Positions 1-5,181 of a stretch of 5,865 nucleotides of DNA are shown here, one piece after another. Every line of letters starts with the position of its first letter. Within the stretch, counting starts at the first letter, position 1. The translations under genes were made by a program, and so were the position numbers. Source of the DNA: an uncultured Clostridia bacterium (GTDB lineage: Bacteria > Bacillota > Clostridia > Oscillospirales > Ruminococcaceae); NCBI GenBank assembly GCA_937893735.1, contig CALBGD010000394.1, forward strand, positions 1 through 5,865, read 5' to 3'. The notes beneath the pieces are model-generated. The model was not told the DNA's origin. It saw nothing but the letters and a program-made list of their open reading frames with translations, and did not search any database.

Positions 1-8
1 TGTGGGGA

Positions 9-554
9 TTACTTCTTACCCTTACCTGCTTTACCTTCCTTGCGGCGGATAACTTCATCAGCGTACTTGATGCCCTTGCCCTTGTAAGGCTCAGGAGGAC
101 GCTTGCCTCTGATCTCAGAAGCGATCTGGCCGACCTTCTGCTTGTCGATGCCCTTAACGATGATGGTGTTGGGATCCGGAACATCAAGTGTGATATCCTC
201 GGAGTCAGAAACGATTACCGGGTGAGAGAAGCCGAGTGTCAGTGTGACATTCTTGCCGCTCTTCTGGCATCTGTAACCTACACCGTTGATCTTCAGCTCC
301 TTGGAGAAGCCGTGCATAACGCCCTCAACCATGTTGTGGATAAGGGTTCTGGTCAGACCGTGTACAGACTTGCTGTAGTTCTCGTCATCAGGACGCTCAA
401 CGATGATCTCGTTGTCCTGCTGGGAGATCTTCATGATGTGATTGAATTCCTTTGTCAGGGAGCCCTTCGGACCCTTGACTGTTACTACGGAGCCGTCGAT
501 TTTTACTTCCACACCTGCGGGAATAGCAACGGGCTTCTTACCAATTCTTGACAT
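9..554 (-). CDS. rplF: 50S ribosomal protein L6
   Basis: L6 sits near the sarcin-ricin loop and factor-binding site of the 50S subunit and is needed late in assembly. It is complete at 181 residues, the usual length, with two repeated L6 folds. It starts [17 protein letters not shown], has VKGPKGSL (residues 26-33) and [14 protein letters not shown] (82-95), and carries the L6 signature PEPYKGKGI at 154-162 before a Lys-rich end. The ATG at 554 has AGGAGG (564-569) 9 nt upstream, fused to the rpsH stop as TAAGGAGG. Only eight bases remain after the TAA, where rplR would be expected to follow outside the window. Confidence 0.99.
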   Translation of the reverse strand: MSRIGKKPVAIPAGVEVKIDGSVVTVKGPKGSLTKEFNHIMKISQQDNEIIVERPDDENYSKSVHGLTRTLIHNMVEGVMHGFSKELKINGVGYRCQKSGKNVTLTLGFSHPVIVSDSEDITLDVPDPNTIIVKGIDKQKVGQIASEIRGKRPPEPYKGKGIKYADEVIRRKEGKAGKGKK

Positions 555-568
555 ATTACTATTCCTCC

Positions 569-967
569 TTACCAGATAAACGCAAGGACTTCGCCGCCGA
601 CATTGAGCTCGCGAGCCTTCTTGTCGGTCATGATGCCCTTGGAAGTGGATACGATAGCAATACCGAGTCCCTTCATTACCTTAGGCATATCCTTGCAGTT
701 AGAGTAGATGCGCAGACCGGGCTTGGAAACACGGCGGAGACCTGTGATAACCTGTGCCTTGGTGTCTGTGTACTTGAGATTGACTCTGATGATGCCCTGC
801 TTATTGTCGTCGATAACCTTGAAGCTCTTGATGTAGCCCTCATCCTGAAGGATCTGAGCTATCTGCTTCTTGAGGTTAGACGCGGGGATATCAACAGAGG
901 CGTGCTTCGCGGAGTTTGCGTTACGGATTCTCGTAAGCATATCAGCGATGGTATCAGTGATCTGCAT
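569..967 (-). CDS. rpsH: 30S ribosomal protein S8
   Basis: S8 is a primary 16S rRNA-binding protein that organises the central domain, and in E. coli it is also the translational repressor of the spc operon. At 132 residues it has the standard length. It starts [18 protein letters not shown] and contains the S8 signature around [17 protein letters not shown] (residues 102-118), ending GGEVLAFIW. Start ATG at 967 has a strong AGGAGGT (974-980) 6 nt upstream. The long structured leader before it stands out from the tight junctions elsewhere and would suit feedback control. The TAA stop overlaps the rplF ribosome binding site. Confidence 0.99.
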   Translation of the reverse strand: MQITDTIADMLTRIRNANSAKHASVDIPASNLKKQIAQILQDEGYIKSFKVIDDNKQGIIRVNLKYTDTKAQVITGLRRVSKPGLRIYSNCKDMPKVMKGLGIAIVSTSKGIMTDKKARELNVGGEVLAFIW

Positions 968-1018
968 TCGTTTACCTCCTATACGAAAGCCGTTACGGAA
1001 CCGAATTGTCCGTCGTAC

Positions 1019-1043
1019 TTACATGATTGCTCCTTATCGGAGC
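1019..1043 (-). other. start-stop mini-ORF with hairpin-embedded ribosome binding site
   Basis: On the minus strand AAGGAG (1030-1035) is followed after five bases by ATG (1022-1024) and at once by TAA (1019-1021). The ribosome binding site overlaps the 3' arm of a 5-bp hairpin with a GATAA loop (1029-1043), so its exposure would depend on folding. It could be a ribosome landing or stalling element ahead of rpsH, the remnant of a displaced start site, or chance. Confidence 0.3.
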
Positions 1044-1053
1044 TGATATTTAA

Positions 1054-1086
1054 GCCGGGCTTTTATTGAAACAAAACCCGCCCGGC
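1054..1086 (-). other. GC-rich hairpin between rpsN and rpsH
   Basis: GCCGGGC and GCCCGGC form a perfect 7-bp stem around a 19-base interval (1061-1079). Inside it, TTTT (minus strand) can pair with AAAA if three G residues are bulged, leaving a loop of about eight bases. No U-tract lies downstream on either strand, so a role in pausing, RNA stability or processing is more likely than termination. Confidence 0.55.
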
Positions 1087-1133
1087 GAGGGAACAAATTG
1101 ATGGAACTGATGTGATCGGCGTTCCGTGCAGTA

Positions 1134-1319
1134 TTACCAGCTTGCCTTCTTTACGCCAGGGATCTGACCCTTGTAAGCAAGCTCTCTGAAGCAGATTCTG
1201 CAGATGCCGAACTTGCGCATATAAGAGTGGGGTCTTCCGCAGATCTTGCATCTGTTGTAGGCGCGAGTGGAAAATTTCGGCGCTCTCTGCTGCTTGGCGA
1301 TCATTGACTTCTTAGCCAT
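1134..1319 (-). CDS. rpsN: 30S ribosomal protein S14, zinc-binding type Z
   Basis: S14 is a late-assembling 30S head protein next to S3 and S10. This is the short zinc-binding (C+) form, 61 residues, with C24-x2-C27 and C40-x2-C43 in [25 protein letters not shown]. It ends [11 protein letters not shown], as this type does. The longer zinc-free form, about 90-100 residues and typical of E. coli, is absent from the window; some Firmicutes carry it elsewhere for zinc shortage. The ATG at 1319 has GAAGGAA upstream (around 1325-1331), weaker than most sites here, with a second AAAGGA a little farther away. The gene is sometimes named rpsZ or rpsN1. It is followed by a 166-nt structured gap before rpsH. 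Confidence 0.98.
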   Translation of the reverse strand: MAKKSMIAKQQRAPKFSTRAYNRCKICGRPHSYMRKFGICRICFRELAYKGQIPGVKKASW

Positions 1320-1339
1320 AAGTTTTCCTTCGTCCTTTC

Positions 1340-1879
1340 TTACTTCTCAAAAGGAGCGCCCATCAGGGTGAGCAGCTCTCTTGCTTCTTCATCAGTCTTT
1401 GCTGTGGTAACAAAGTTGATGTCCATACCGCGTGTAGCTTCTACCTTATCGAAGTCGATCTCCGGGAAGATGATCTGCTCCTTCAGACCGAAGGAGTAGT
1501 TGCCTCTGCCATCGAAGGAATTCGCATTGATTCCTCTGAAGTCGCGTACACGGGGGAGAGCAACGTTAAAGAGTCTGTCGAGGAACTCGTACATGATCTC
1601 GCCTCTCAGTGTTACCTTAACACCGATTACCTGACCCTCTCTGAGCTTGAAGTTAGCGACTGCCTTCTTGGAACGGCACTCAACCGGCTTCTGACCAGTG
1701 ATCTGTGCGAGCTCAGACATAACGTTCTCTATGATCTTGTGGTTTTCCTTTGCCTCACCGCAAGCAACGTTCACGATGATCTTGTCGATCTTCGGGATCT
1801 GCATTACAGACTTGTAGCCGAACTTCTTGAAAAGTGCGGGGGCAACGGTTTCCTTGTAGAAATCCTTCATTCTTGCCAT
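1340..1879 (-). CDS. rplE: 50S ribosomal protein L5
   Basis: L5 binds 5S rRNA with L18 and forms part of the central protuberance, contacting P-site tRNA and S13. At 179 residues it matches the family. The L5 signature [17 protein letters not shown] fits exactly at residues 57-73, followed by [17 protein letters not shown] (77-93) and the conserved [22 protein letters not shown] region (114-134) with IIFPEID. The ATG at 1879 follows AGGAGT (1886-1891) by 6 nt. It has a long structured leader after rplX, where most neighbours are tightly packed, which suggests a translational control point for the genes from rplE onward. A 20-nt gap leads to rpsN. Confidence 0.99.
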   Translation of the reverse strand: MARMKDFYKETVAPALFKKFGYKSVMQIPKIDKIIVNVACGEAKENHKIIENVMSELAQITGQKPVECRSKKAVANFKLREGQVIGVKVTLRGEIMYEFLDRLFNVALPRVRDFRGINANSFDGRGNYSFGLKEQIIFPEIDFDKVEATRGMDINFVTTAKTDEEARELLTLMGAPFEK

Positions 1880-1897
1880 ATTAATACTCCTATCTGA

Positions 1898-1954
1898 CAG
1901 CCGGATTTTAATGCTCCCTGCGCCCGGCAGGCGAGCATTCCTTGTATCCGACCG
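1898..1954 (-). promoter_or_regulatory. two-helix mRNA hairpin ahead of rplE; candidate S8 site
   Basis: Read as minus-strand RNA, an outer stem pairs 1946-1954 with 1898-1906 (9 pairs, two of them G-U). An asymmetric internal loop follows (six bases at 1940-1945 against three at 1907-1909), then an inner stem pairs 1933-1939 and 1927-1931 with 1910-1921 (12 pairs, one bulged G at 1932), closed by a five-base loop (1922-1926). The two G-U pairs would be A-C mismatches on the plus strand, so the fold favours the mRNA strand. It ends 6 nt before the rplE ribosome binding site AGGAGT (1886-1891). In E. coli the S8 repressor binds the spc mRNA at this gene junction. No U-tract follows, so it is not a terminator. 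The structure is well supported by pairing; the ligand is inferred from position only. Confidence 0.55.
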
Positions 1955-1967
1955 ATCTCAGGCAATA

Positions 1968-2288
1968 TCAGTACTTGAGCTCTGCGCCGCAGTGCTTGCA
2001 AACTCTGATCTTCTTGCCGTCCTCAATCTTGTGAGCAACTCTTGTGGTCTTGTTGCACTTGGGGCAAACGAGCTGTACCTTGGAAGCGTAAAGCGCACCC
2101 TCGGCCTGTACTCTGCCGCCAAGCTGACCAGCCTGTCTGGGCTTAACGTGCTTGGTTACCATGTTTACGCCTTCAACAATTACCTTGTTCTCCTTGGCGG
2201 AAACTGTTACGACCTTGCCCTGCTTGCCCTTGTCAGAGCCGCTGATGACCTGAACCTTATCACCGGTCTTAATGTTTAAGCTATTCAT
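1968..2288 (-). CDS. rplX: 50S ribosomal protein L24, zinc-ribbon type
   Basis: L24 starts 50S assembly by binding the 5' end of 23S rRNA and later sits by the tunnel exit. At 106 residues it fits the family. The KOW motif lies at about residues 6-33 (IKTGDKVQVISGSDKGKQGKV), followed by GVNMVTKHVKP. The C-terminal part has four cysteines in two CxxC pairs (C75/C78 and C97/C100), a probable zinc ribbon seen in many bacterial L24 proteins. Start ATG at 2288 has GGAGGA upstream, fused to the rplN stop as TAAGGAGGA (2297-2305), with an 8-nt spacer. The gene ends in TGA, the only non-TAA stop here, and is followed by an 88-nt structured gap before rplE rather than a tight junction. Confidence 0.98.
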   Translation of the reverse strand: MNSLNIKTGDKVQVISGSDKGKQGKVVTVSAKENKVIVEGVNMVTKHVKPRQAGQLGGRVQAEGALYASKVQLVCPKCNKTTRVAHKIEDGKKIRVCKHCGAELKY

Positions 2289-2302
2289 TCGGCGGGTCCT
2301 CC

Positions 2303-2671
2303 TTAAAGTACTTCAGGAGCGAGAGACAGGATCTTTGTGAAATCCTTGTCGCGCAGCTCTCTGGCTACCGGCCCAAAAATACGAGTTCCCTTCGGATTTT
2401 TGTCCTCCTTGATGATAACCGCTGCGTTTTCATCGAAGCGGATATATGTTCCGTCCTCACGTCTGAGACCCTTTGCGGAACGAACAACAACGCACTTTAC
2501 TACGTCGCCCTTCTTAACAACGCCGCCGGGTGTAGCTTTTCTGACGGAAGCAATGATCACGTCGCCGATATTCGCATATCTTCTGCGAGTACCGCCGAGC
2601 ACTCTGATACACATAAGCTCCTTGGCGCCGGTGTTGTCAGCGACCTTGAGCAGTGTCTGCATCTGAATCAT
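2303..2671 (-). CDS. rplN: 50S ribosomal protein L14
   Basis: L14 is a conserved beta-barrel protein of the 50S face that contacts 16S rRNA in an inter-subunit bridge and is the docking point for the silencing factor RsfS. At 122 residues it is full length. Diagnostic segments are [18 protein letters not shown] (residues 10-27) and the L14 signature region [20 protein letters not shown] (60-79) leading into DENAAVII, then [13 protein letters not shown]. The ATG at 2671 is chosen over the Met at residue 4 because the family starts MIQ and AAAGGAGT (2680-2687) lies 8 nt upstream of it. The TAA stop is fused to the rplX ribosome binding site. Confidence 0.99.
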   Translation of the reverse strand: MIQMQTLLKVADNTGAKELMCIRVLGGTRRRYANIGDVIIASVRKATPGGVVKKGDVVKCVVVRSAKGLRREDGTYIRFDENAAVIIKEDKNPKGTRIFGPVARELRDKDFTKILSLAPEVL

Positions 2672-2693
2672 GGTTTGCTACTCCTTTCGTGGT

Positions 2694-2948
2694 TTACTTA
2701 GCGCGCTCGATGACGTTGATAAGGCGCCATCTCTTATCCTTGGAAAGGGGGCGAGTCTCCATGATCTCAACTCTGTCGCCGATTCCGCAAGTATTTTCTT
2801 CATCGTGAGCCTTCAGCTTGATCGTGCGCTTAACGATCTTCTTGTACAGAGGATGACGAACATTATCCTCGATGGCAACGACGATAGTCTTGTCCATCTT
2901 GTTGCTTACTACTCTACCAATTCTGGTCTTTCTTAAAGCTCTTTCCAT
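2694..2948 (-). CDS. rpsQ: 30S ribosomal protein S17
   Basis: S17 is an OB-fold protein that binds the 5' domain of 16S rRNA early in 30S assembly. At 84 residues it is the usual bacterial length. The protein shows [17 protein letters not shown] (residues 11-27), then [11 protein letters not shown], and the S17 signature [13 protein letters not shown] (57-69). Start ATG at 2948 has AAGGAGG (2961-2967) upstream with a longish 12-nt spacer; this motif follows the rpmC TAA after two extra bases. The gap to rplN is 22 nt. Confidence 0.99.
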   Translation of the reverse strand: MERALRKTRIGRVVSNKMDKTIVVAIEDNVRHPLYKKIVKRTIKLKAHDEENTCGIGDRVEIMETRPLSKDKRWRLINVIERAK

Positions 2949-2969
2949 TTTAGTTCTTATCCTCCTTCC

Positions 2970-3170
2970 TTAGTTGTTAGCAGCGAGCTGACGCTGACGC
3001 TGAATTGTCTTGATGCGTGCGATATCCTTCTTAACAGCCTTGATCCTTGTGGGATTGTCGAGCTGGTTTACAGCAAGCTGGAAGCGCAGGTTGAAAAGCT
3101 CCTGCTTGAGTTCGGCGAGCTTAGTGTCGAGCTCTGTCTCCGAAAGAAATGCCAGATCCTTTGTCTTCAT
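2970..3170 (-). CDS. rpmC: 50S ribosomal protein L29
   Basis: L29 is a small two-helix protein near the peptide tunnel exit, next to L23, where targeting factors dock. At 66 residues it has the family's usual size. The L29 signature is [15 protein letters not shown] (residues 39-53), and the N-terminal helix has the familiar [13 protein letters not shown] pattern (21-33). Its ATG shares one base with the rplP stop (TAATG), and its ribosome binding site GGAGGTG (3178-3184) is embedded in the last codons of rplP. Its TAA is followed at once by the rpsQ ribosome binding site. Confidence 0.98.
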   Translation of the reverse strand: MKTKDLAFLSETELDTKLAELKQELFNLRFQLAVNQLDNPTRIKAVKKDIARIKTIQRQRQLAANN

Positions 3171-3592
3171 TAAAGCTCACCTCCGTCTTCCTTCTTAACA
3201 AACTTGCACTTGATGGGGAGCTTGTGCATTGCAAGACGCATAGCCTCGCGTGCGGTCTCCTCGGAAACGCCGGCGATCTCGAACATAACTCTGCCGGGCT
3301 TTACAACAGCTACCCAGTACTCGGGAGCGCCCTTACCGGAACCCATTCGAACTCCGAGGGGCTTATCTGTAACGGGCTTGTCAGGGAATATCTTGATCCA
3401 AACCTGACCGCCACGCTTGATATAACGTGTCATTGCAATACGGGCAGCCTCGATCTGATTGGACTTGATCCATGCAGCCTCGAGTGCCTGAAGGCCATAT
3501 TCGCCGTTGGAAACTGTGTTGCCTCTTGTGGCGATACCGGTACGGCGGCCTCTCTGTACTCTTCTGTACTTTACTCTCTTAGGAAGCAGCAT
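3170..3592 (-). CDS. rplP: 50S ribosomal protein L16
   Basis: L16 helps shape the A-site and binding of aminoacyl-tRNA in the 50S subunit. At 140 residues it has normal length. It starts [11 protein letters not shown] and contains both L16 signatures: [12 protein letters not shown] (residues 59-70) and [12 protein letters not shown] (82-93), followed by the conserved [14 protein letters not shown]. The start ATG overlaps the rpsC stop by one base (TAATG). Its ribosome binding site reads AAGGGGGT (3601-3608), one base off AAGGAGGT but still able to pair with 16S rRNA through a G-U wobble; together with the overlap this suggests strong dependence on rpsC translation. The 3' end overlaps rpmC in the same way. 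Confidence 0.99.
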   Translation of the reverse strand: MLLPKRVKYRRVQRGRRTGIATRGNTVSNGEYGLQALEAAWIKSNQIEAARIAMTRYIKRGGQVWIKIFPDKPVTDKPLGVRMGSGKGAPEYWVAVVKPGRVMFEIAGVSEETAREAMRLAMHKLPIKCKFVKKEDGGEL

Positions 3593-4359
3593 TAGTCGTT
3601 ACCCCCTTCTTTTCTAGGTTCTCTGGGTCTGCGAGGACGTCTGTCATCGCGGCCTCTGCCGTTGCTTCTGTCATCACGGCGGCGTCTGTCATTTCTGTCG
3701 TTTCTGTCAGATCTCTGAGCAGGGATCTCGCCCTTGAGGACTTCGCCCTTGTAGATCCAAACCTTAACGCCGATAACGCCGTAAGTTGTATTTGCTCTTG
3801 CTACACCGTAGTCGATGTCTGCACGAATTGTCTGAAGCGGGATTGTACCCTCGTGATAGCTCTCAGTACGAGCGATCTCGGCACCGCCAAGACGGCCGGC
3901 TACCATTGTCTTGATACCCTTAGCGCCGCTCTTCATTGTTCTGCCGATAACAGACTTCATTGCGCGTCTGAAGGAAACACGACCCTCGAGCTGCTGCGCG
4001 ATGTTCTCTGCAACGAGCTGAGCGTTCATATCGGGGTTCTTTACCTCGATGATCTTGATGTCTACCTTCTTGCCGGTGAACTTCTCCATCTCAGCCTTGA
4101 GCTTGTCAACCTCTGCGCCCTTAGCGCCGATAACCATACCGGGCTTTGCGCAGGAGATGCAGATAGTTACCTTATCGCCGCTTCTCTCGATCTCGATCGA
4201 GGGAACGCCAGCCTTGTAAAGCTTCTTCTTCAGAAGCTCGCGAATCTTATAGTCCTCAACAAGTGTGTCACCGAAGGTTGCTTTGCCCGCGAACCAGCGA
4301 GAATCCCAATCCTTGATTACACCCACTCTGAGACCGTGTGGATTAACCTTCTGTCCCAT
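3592..4359 (-). CDS. rpsC: 30S ribosomal protein S3 with Arg/Asp-rich tail
   Basis: S3 lies at the mRNA entry channel in the 30S head. The N-terminus [13 protein letters not shown] is typical, a type II KH domain carries its GxxG loop as GAKG (residues 78-81), and the C-terminal S3 domain holds the signature around [17 protein letters not shown] (155-171). Arg131, Arg132 and Lys135, which in E. coli S3 are implicated in mRNA unwinding, are all present at the same numbering. The protein has 255 residues; the conserved part ends near 213 and about 42 residues follow, with 16 Arg and 8 Asp, low in complexity and probably disordered. The ATG at 4359 has AGGAGG (4369-4374) 9 nt upstream, fused to the rplV stop. 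The TAA overlaps the rplP ATG by one base (TAATG). Confidence 0.99.
   Translation of the reverse strand: MGQKVNPHGLRVGVIKDWDSRWFAGKATFGDTLVEDYKIRELLKKKLYKAGVPSIEIERSGDKVTICISCAKPGMVIGAKGAEVDKLKAEMEKFTGKKVDIKIIEVKNPDMNAQLVAENIAQQLEGRVSFRRAMKSVIGRTMKSGAKGIKTMVAGRLGGAEIARTESYHEGTIPLQTIRADIDYGVARANTTYGVIGVKVWIYKGEVLKGEIPAQRSDRNDRNDRRRRDDRSNGRGRDDRRPRRPREPRKEGGND
3640..3709 (-). repeat. 9-nt-period repeat encoding the S3 tail
   Basis: On the plus strand the heptamer TCTGTC(A/G) recurs at 3640, 3667, 3685, 3694 and 3703, with spacings of 27, 18, 9 and 9 bases, all multiples of nine. On the coding strand this gives repeating Asp-Arg-(Asn/Arg) triplets, such as DRNDRNDR in S3 residues 218-225. The period points to growth of the tail by in-frame slippage or duplication of a three-codon unit. 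Confidence 0.75.
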
Positions 4360-4373
4360 TGTAATTCTCCTCC

Positions 4374-4709
4374 TTATTCTGCTTCTTTAACAACCAGTGT
4401 GATGTTGGACGTTCTCTTCAGGATTCTGTGAGCGCGTCCGTGATCCTTCGGTCTGATACGCTTGAGGGTAACACCAGCGCCTACGAATGCTTCGGAAACG
4501 TAAAGGCGGCTTGTGTCCATGTTGTGATTGTTCTCTGCGTTTGCTACTGCAGACTTGAGGAGCTTCTCGAGAGGCTCACAAGCGGACTTGGGGGTGTTCT
4601 TGAGAGTAGCGAATGCGATTTCAACAGGCTTGTTTCTGATGAGGTCGAGAACGATGCCGACCTTTCTCGGAGAAATACGAACCTGTCTGAGTTCAGCTCT
4701 AGCTTCCAT
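4374..4709 (-). CDS. rplV: 50S ribosomal protein L22
   Basis: L22 binds several 23S rRNA domains, and its long beta-hairpin lines the peptide exit tunnel, where macrolides bind and some resistance changes arise. At 111 residues it has the usual length. The N-terminal [18 protein letters not shown] region (residues 12-29) and C-terminal [17 protein letters not shown] (91-107) are characteristic. The hairpin tip reads [10 protein letters not shown] (83-92), with an acidic and a histidine residue where I recall neutral or basic residues in E. coli (MPRAKG). Start ATG at 4709 has an AGGAGG site 7 nt upstream (4717-4722) that shares bases with the rpsS stop. Its own TAA (4374-4376) is fused in the same way to the rpsC ribosome binding site. 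Confidence 0.99.
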   Translation of the reverse strand: MEARAELRQVRISPRKVGIVLDLIRNKPVEIAFATLKNTPKSACEPLEKLLKSAVANAENNHNMDTSRLYVSEAFVGAGVTLKRIRPKDHGRAHRILKRTSNITLVVKEAE

Positions 4710-4714
4710 TATTT

Positions 4715-4724
4715 CTCCTCCTTA
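4715..4724 (-). promoter_or_regulatory. rplV ribosome binding site fused to rpsS stop
   Basis: The minus strand reads TAAGGAGGAG: the TAA ends rpsS and the following bases, sharing its last A, form a near-perfect Shine-Dalgarno sequence for rplV, 7 nt from the ATG. The same arrangement recurs at rplV-rpsC (4367-4376), rplN-rplX (2297-2305) and rpsH-rplF (564-571). A ribosome terminating on the upstream gene covers the next initiation site, which favours coupled, equimolar synthesis. Confidence 0.85.
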
Positions 4725-5000
4725 CTTCTTGCCAGTTGTCTTGCTTCCTGCATGACCCTTGAAGGTTCTTGTAGGAGCGAACTCGCCCAGCTTGTGACCA
4801 ACCATGTCCTCGGTTACATAAACCGGAACGTGCTTTCTGCCGTCGTGGACTGCAAATGTGTGACCTACGAAGTCAGGGAATATTGTGGAAGAACGGCTCC
4901 ATGTCTTGAGAACCTTCTTCTCGCCTGCCTCGTTCATTGCCAGAACTCTCTTGTAGAGAGCTTCCTGGACATAGGGTCCCTTTTTAATACTTCTTCCCAT
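4722..5000 (-). CDS. rpsS: 30S ribosomal protein S19
   Basis: S19 sits in the head of the 30S subunit, pairs with S13, and contacts tRNA and the inter-subunit bridges. At 92 residues it is the normal length. It begins [11 protein letters not shown], as S19 proteins do, and carries the S19 signature from [25 protein letters not shown] (about residues 53-77), followed by a basic, Gly-rich tail ending TTGKK. The ATG at 5000 fits the conserved N-terminus. Its ribosome binding site is the weakest here: AAAGGAA about 10 nt upstream, where neighbours have AAGGAGG. With the long leader, this suggests its translation is set differently from that of rplV and rpsC. Its TAA stop (4722-4724) lies inside the rplV ribosome binding site, so rplV translation is probably coupled to it. 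Confidence 0.99.
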   Translation of the reverse strand: MGRSIKKGPYVQEALYKRVLAMNEAGEKKVLKTWSRSSTIFPDFVGHTFAVHDGRKHVPVYVTEDMVGHKLGEFAPTRTFKGHAGSKTTGKK

Positions 5001-5079
5001 GTCTAAATAATTCCTTTCAAGTTTAGCTGCAAGTTAATGAGCAGCGACACTCGCCGATGGCGTTTTACGCACAACCTTA

Positions 5080-5108
5080 ATAATGATGTGCAACGCTGTT
5101 CTTGTTAA
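5080..5108 (-). promoter_or_regulatory. weak candidate promoter ahead of rpsS
   Basis: On the minus strand TTAACA (5103-5108, 5 of 6 matches to TTGACA) is followed after exactly 17 bases by CATTAT (5080-5085, 4 of 6 matches to TATAAT). A start near 5073 would give a leader of about 70 nt before rpsS. Matches this good occur by chance in AT-richer spacers, and the -35 overlaps a palindrome, so this is only a possibility. Confidence 0.2.
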
Positions 5109-5140
5109 CAACAACTTTTGGGTTATGGTATCATGGAACC

Positions 5141-5170
5141 TTTCCGCCCCGCGGCGTGCGGGGTGGGAAA
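5141..5170 (-). other. GC-rich hairpin after rplB stop
   Basis: On the minus strand TTTCC pairs with GGAAA and CCCCGC with GCGGGG, separated by a 2x1 internal loop (5164-5165 against 5146) and closed by a five-base loop (5153-5157). A further C-G pair (5171-5140) can extend it. The sequence after it is not T-rich, so it could protect or mark an mRNA 3' end or be a weak pause site, but it does not read as a full rho-independent terminator. Confidence 0.55.
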
Positions 5171-5181
5171 GTGAACCGGGA

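Larger units (their letters stand above)
968..1133 (-). other. structured rpsN-rpsH intergenic region
   Basis: This 166-nt stretch has no normal gene. Minus-strand RNA elements, in order: ACGGAAC (1121-1127), which can pair locally as GGAAC with GTTCC (1103-1107) or at long range with GTTCCGT (995-1001); a hairpin with a perfect 7-bp GCCGGGC/GCCCGGC stem (1080-1086 and 1054-1060), which can continue by TTTT/AAAA pairing; a GCTCC-GATAA-GGAGC hairpin (1029-1043); a start-stop ATG TAA (1019-1024); and the rpsH ribosome binding site AGGAGGT (974-980). The GC-rich hairpin is followed by TTAAATATC, not a U-run, so it is not a standard terminator. The gap directly precedes the gene for S8, the known translational repressor of the spc operon in E. 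coli. Confidence 0.5.
5001..5181 (-). other. structured rplB-rpsS intergenic region
   Basis: This 181-nt stretch has no convincing gene. Read on the minus strand it holds, in order: a GC-rich hairpin (arms 5158-5170 and 5141-5152, 5+6 bp around a small internal loop) starting 11 nt after the rplB stop; a 10-base palindrome TTGTTAACAA (5102-5111); a possible hairpin pairing 5087-5096 with 5069-5073 plus 5060-5064; a small CGCC/GGCG hairpin (5052-5062); and a GCTGC/GCAGC hairpin (5026-5045) just before the rpsS ribosome binding site. No U-tract follows the first hairpin, so it is not a standard intrinsic terminator. Whether the region is a processing site, a regulatory leader or passive spacer cannot be told from one sequence. 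Confidence 0.5.

Noticed and set aside
548..1069. Plus-strand open frame of 173 codons over rpsH and the rpsN-rpsH gap
   Set aside because: It lies antisense to rpsH and is kept open by the coding bias of that gene; no family features. Other long plus-strand frames opposite rplF, rplX, rplP, rpsC, rplV and rpsS are the same kind of shadow.
1063..1251. Minus-strand frame of 62 codons covering the end of rpsN and part of the following gap
   Set aside because: It is out of frame with the clearly identified rpsN, has no good ribosome binding site, and its product is unlike any known family.
1867..1938. Possible 23-residue leader peptide starting in the rplE hairpin
   Set aside because: The only AAGG-like motif touches the ATG with no spacer, the start lies within a strong stem, and the frame runs out of phase into rplE.
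1898..1954. Intrinsic terminators at the three intergenic hairpins
   Set aside because: None of the stems at 1898-1954, 1054-1086 or 5141-5170 is followed by a U-tract on either strand, and downstream genes of the same operon continue at once.
2660..2662. Alternative rplN start at residue 4
   Set aside because: L14 proteins begin MIQ, and the ribosome binding site is correctly spaced for the first ATG at 2671.
5123..5143. Three-codon ORF (Met-Ile-Pro-stop) after the hairpin following rplB
   Set aside because: The AAAGG motif is only 4 nt from the ATG and matches this short are expected by chance; it was not listed as a feature.
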